Notes under the pieces: model-generated
Told to the model about the DNA's origin: nothing
Database searches by the model: none
Seen by the model: the letters and a program-made list of their open reading frames with translations, nothing else
Position numbers and translations under genes: made by a program
Origin: an uncultured Clostridia bacterium
GTDB taxonomy: Bacteria; Bacillota; Clostridia; TANB77; CAG-508
Reading direction: 5' to 3'
Length of the DNA stretch: 6,816 nt
Assembly (NCBI GenBank): GCA_934179885.1
Contig: CAKPQY010000040.1
Location: forward strand, 1 to 6,816
Shown: positions 5,348 through 6,816 of the stretch, one piece after another
Numbering within the stretch: the first letter of the stretch is position 1
Layout of the letters: each line of letters begins with the position of its first letter

Positions 5348-6253
5348 CTATTTCAATTTAAATTTATTAACAATTGAATCATTATCAAGCCAATCTTTTT
5401 TCACTTTTACCCATGTTTTTAAATTTACTTTTATTCCAAAATTTTGCTCCATATCAATTCTTGCTGCTCTTCCTATTCTTTTTAGCATTTCACCATTTTT
5501 ACCAATTATTATTCCCTTATGAGAGTCTCTTAAACAATAAATTGTTGCTTCTATATCGTAAAGTTCTTCACCTTGTTTATTCTTTCTCAAATTCATTTTT
5601 TCTACTTCTACATAAATTCCGTGTGGTACTTCATCTTGTAATAGTTTTAATGCTTTTTCTCTTATTGTTTCTTCTGCCAATTGGCGAACCGTTTGATCTG
5701 TATATTCTTCTATATCATAATATGCTGGACCTGGTTTTAGGTTCTTTTCTATTTCGTCTAAAATGATATCTCTATATTTTTCTTGGTATGCTGATATTGG
5801 AATAACTGATGTAAAATCGTATTCTTTACTATAGATGTCTATTAAATTTAGTAGTTTTTCTCTTTTAACTAAGTCAATTTTGTTGATTATCAAAATTGTT
5901 TTTCTTTTTGATTCTTTTATTTTGTCTAATATTATTCTATCTCCTTTTCCTATTTCTTCACTTGTTGCTTCTATTATAAATAATACTATATCAGAATCTG
6001 GTATTGTTGCAAAAGATGTTTCTACCATTGTTTCGTTTAGTTTGTGTTTTGGTTTGTGAATTCCTGGTGTGTCTGTAAATATTATTTGTGAATTTTTTCT
6101 GTTTACTATTCCTTTTATTGCTGTTCTTGTTGTTTGTACTTTGTTTGCTATTGCTGCTACCTTTTCTCCTACTAGTAGGTTTATTAATGTTGATTTTCCT
6201 ACATTTGTTCTTCCTATTATTGTTACAAATCCTGATTTAAATTCTTTTTCCAT
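5348..6253 (-). CDS. era: GTPase Era, 16S rRNA-binding ribosome assembly factor
   Basis: A 301-aa protein, the standard Era length. It is a GTPase that binds the 3' end of 16S rRNA during 30S maturation. G1 is GRTNVGKST (14-22, with T16 where P is commoner), G2 T41-T42, G3 DTPG (61-64), G4 NKID (124-127) and G5 SA (154-155). The KH domain has GIIIGKNGEMLKRIG (from 247) and the conserved end WVKVKKDWLDND. No deletion is visible. The ATG at 6253 gives the normal MEKEFKSGFVTIIGR start; the best Shine-Dalgarno, GAGAGG (about 6267-6272), is 13 nt away, rather far. Upstream is a 303-bp palindrome-rich spacer; downstream are a hairpin, yqzL and recO. Identification is secure. Confidence 0.98.
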   Translation of the reverse strand: MEKEFKSGFVTIIGRTNVGKSTLINLLVGEKVAAIANKVQTTRTAIKGIVNRKNSQIIFTDTPGIHKPKHKLNETMVETSFATIPDSDIVLFIIEATSEEIGKGDRIILDKIKESKRKTILIINKIDLVKREKLLNLIDIYSKEYDFTSVIPISAYQEKYRDIILDEIEKNLKPGPAYYDIEEYTDQTVRQLAEETIREKALKLLQDEVPHGIYVEVEKMNLRKNKQGEELYDIEATIYCLRDSHKGIIIGKNGEMLKRIGRAARIDMEQNFGIKVNLKTWVKVKKDWLDNDSIVNKFKLK

Positions 6254-6282
6254 GTTTTCTTCTTTTCCTCTCTAATAGTTTG

Positions 6283-6346
6283 TTTTTTGTAAGATGTCCG
6301 TAATCGCGCTTCGCACTCAACGGCTTGTTTCTTATGATACAAAAAA
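6283..6346. repeat. Palindromic repeat, unit 1 (CCGT...ACGG class)
   Basis: This unit starts TTTTTTGTAAG and continues with A-T-G-TCCGTAA. It holds CCGT (6298-6301) and ACGG (6320-6323) as an outer stem, a GCG-CTT-CGC mini-hairpin (6306-6314), TAAG (6290-6293) pairing with CTTA (6331-6334), and TACAAAAAA (6338-6346), the complement of its own left end TTTTTTGTA. Its first 21 nt match unit 2 at 19 positions. It lies in the probable leader of era. Confidence 0.65.
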
Positions 6347-6368
6347 TTTATTACATAAATTTTTTGTA
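6338..6368. repeat. Perfect 13-bp inverted repeat between the two palindromic units
   Basis: TACAAAAAATTTA (6338-6350) and TAAATTTTTTGTA (6356-6368) are perfect reverse complements around a 5-nt loop. The stem is all A/T apart from one pair per arm. It joins unit 1 to unit 2, using the end of the first and the beginning of the second. As RNA it would be a moderately stable hairpin in either direction. It has no GC core, so strong termination is unlikely. Confidence 0.7.
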
Positions 6369-6408
6369 AGTTATCCGTAACGCTCGTTCCTCGCTAACGG
6401 CTAACTTA
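6360..6408. repeat. Palindromic repeat, unit 2 (CCGT...ACGG class)
   Basis: This unit begins TTTTTTGTAAG like unit 1. TAAGTTA (6367-6373), one mismatch, and CCGT (6375-6378) pair with ACGG (6397-6400), one mismatch, and TAACTTA (6402-6408). The 18-nt interior contains CGCTCGTTCCTCGCT. Interiors of this GC-rich kind, in an otherwise AT-rich genome, are typical of REP-like dispersed elements. The two units differ inside but share their left arm, so they look like two related subfamilies inserted or duplicated in tandem. Confidence 0.65.
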
Positions 6409-6414
6409 ATTATA
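6409..6414 (-). promoter_or_regulatory. Possible -10 box upstream of era
   Basis: A perfect TATAAT on the minus strand preceded by GTG, just outside unit 2. No acceptable -35 is present 16-18 nt upstream (ACAAAT at 6437-6432). If used, the two palindromic units would all lie in the era 5' untranslated leader. Low confidence; era could equally be read through from the glycosyltransferase gene. Confidence 0.25.
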
Positions 6415-6495
6415 CACCTTTTTTGTGCTAAATTTGTAGAATTTTTGAAATTTTTTTAAATAAAAATTCCATTGAAGACAATTCTTTGTTTAGTG

Positions 6496-6525
6496 CATTT
6501 TAATATTTATGCTAATATTAAAATG
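6496..6525. repeat. Perfect 12-bp AT-rich inverted repeat overlapping palindrome copy B
   Basis: CATTTTAATATT (6496-6507) and AATATTAAAATG (6514-6525) are perfect reverse complements around a 6-nt loop, TATGCT. The right arm shares TAAAATG (6519-6525) with the left arm of the 37-nt palindrome, so only one of the two hairpins can form at a time. With the units nearer era and copy B, it makes the 6254-6556 spacer almost entirely repeat-derived; no open reading frame of substance was found there. Confidence 0.7.
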
Positions 6526-6559
6526 TCCCAAAAAGAACCGTCCCCAATGGGACATTTTA
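6519..6559 (+). repeat. 37-nt palindromic REP/MITE-like element, copy B, with 12-bp stem
   Basis: Positions 6520-6556 are identical to copy A (3019-3055, opposite strand). Here the palindrome is longer: TAAAATGTCCCA (6519-6530) pairs perfectly with TGGGACATTTTA (6548-6559) around a 17-nt loop. Two GTCCC blocks (6525-6529 and 6540-6544) compete for the single GGGAC (6549-6553). On the minus strand its end supplies the TAA stop of the upstream glycosyltransferase gene. It may act as a weak terminator or mRNA 3'-end stabiliser there. Confidence 0.8.
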
Positions 6560-6816
6560 TGCATATGCGTGTCTTTTTTTGAAGTCCAATAAATTTGTAA
6601 TTTCTTTTTCTGTGTTTTTGGCTTTTTTAGTTTTCTTGGCTTTTTCTTGTTCAAGTTCTCTTTTTTGTTTTTCTGCCATTGATTGACATATTGCTTTTTG
6701 ATACGCAAAATGTGTGTCTTGTGATATTGTGCTCCAATTGTATTCGTTTCTTACTTTGTTTTTTGCTTTTTTTGTTATTTCTGCACATAGTTTATGGTCA
6801 TATAATAATTCTAATA
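6557..6816 (-). CDS. Probable GT4-family glycosyltransferase, partial (C-terminal 85 aa; 5' end beyond window)
   Basis: The frame is open from the right window edge to TAA at 6559-6557. The visible segment LELLYDHKLCAEITKKAKNKVRNEYNWSTISQDTHFAYQKA resembles the C-terminal end of family 4 glycosyltransferases, where a helix 'A...v...YnW..ia..T...Y' packs back on the N-terminal domain. It is followed by a lysine/glutamate-rich coiled-coil-like tail (about residues 48-72, MAEKQKRELEQEKAKK) and LLDFKKRHAYA. The catalytic part is outside the window, so the substrate is unknown. The stop codon lies in the palindromic element, so the last codons may have been altered when the repeat arrived. The assignment rests on this C-terminal motif only. 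Confidence 0.65.
   Translation of the reverse strand, partial: LELLYDHKLCAEITKKAKNKVRNEYNWSTISQDTHFAYQKAICQSMAEKQKRELEQEKAKKTKKAKNTEKEITNLLDFKKRHAYA

Noticed and set aside
5374..5766. 130-codon leucine/phenylalanine-rich plus-strand open frame that looks like a membrane protein.
   Set aside because: It is antisense to era; leucine and phenylalanine runs are what the complement of lysine- and glutamate-rich AT-rich genes produces. The same holds for other plus-strand frames in 1148-2798, 3855-4675 and 5319-6275.
4211..6414. The 14-mer CTAACTTAATTATA occurs at 4211-4224 (hpf promoter) and at 6401-6414 (before era), suggesting a shared regulatory site.
   Set aside because: In a window with this A+T content a few matching 14-mers are expected by chance, and one copy is explained by the palindrome arm of unit 2.
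6490..6708. Open frame of 72 codons on the minus strand rich in lysine and asparagine.
   Set aside because: It is out of frame with the glycosyltransferase-like C-terminus, runs straight through palindrome copy B and the AT inverted repeat, has no recognisable motif, and its lysine content simply follows from A-rich DNA.

Overview
The window is a strongly AT-rich stretch of bacterial chromosome, by eye about three quarters A+T. It most likely comes from a spore-forming, Gram-positive member of the Clostridia. The support is an alpha/beta-type small acid-soluble spore protein gene, the clostridial/Bacillus gene order era - yqzL - recO, a long-form ribosome hibernation factor, strong AGGAGG-type ribosome binding sites and sigma-A-like promoters. 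No rRNA, tRNA, CRISPR array, insertion sequence or prophage gene was seen. Species cannot be told from sequence alone.

Left third (1-2160), all on the minus strand: a promoter-led operon that reads from about 2065 toward position 1. It encodes a membrane-anchored SAF-domain protein resembling the Flp/Tad pilus assembly factor CpaB. Two tightly packed MinD/ParA/CpaE-like P-loop proteins follow; one has lost most of its Walker A motif and the other keeps only its second half, and the latter runs off the window edge. This looks like the start of a Tad-type pilus or secretion locus. Three TGTAATA heptamers spaced 22 and 11 bp apart sit just upstream of its promoter.

Middle (2160-3652): a Cof-type HAD hydrolase gene (minus strand) with two lesions. 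A one-base insertion destroys the frame exactly at the catalytic GDxxND motif, and a 37-nt palindromic repeat lies in frame in its N-terminus. It is divergent from the SASP gene (plus strand), which has a possible sigma-G promoter. SASP and hpf converge on a clear bidirectional terminator.

Right half (3653-6816), all minus strand and read right to left: the 3' end of a probable GT4 glycosyltransferase, an intergenic region built almost wholly of palindromes, era (ribosome assembly GTPase), yqzL (53-56 aa, overlooked by length-limited gene finders), recO (recombination mediator) and hpf (ribosome hibernation). This is a housekeeping cluster for ribosome maturation, DNA repair and stationary-phase ribosome protection. 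hpf has its own well-formed promoter, and a terminator-like hairpin after era carries the -35 box of a candidate yqzL-recO promoter.

The most distinctive features are the repeats. Two perfect 37-nt copies of a REP/MITE-like palindrome occur, one inside the HAD gene and one supplying the glycosyltransferase stop codon. Mutually exclusive hairpins lie beside the second copy, and tandem CCGT...ACGG palindromes precede era. I see no convincing wholly new multi-gene system. The best candidates for something unusual are the divergent ATPase pair and the repeat families.
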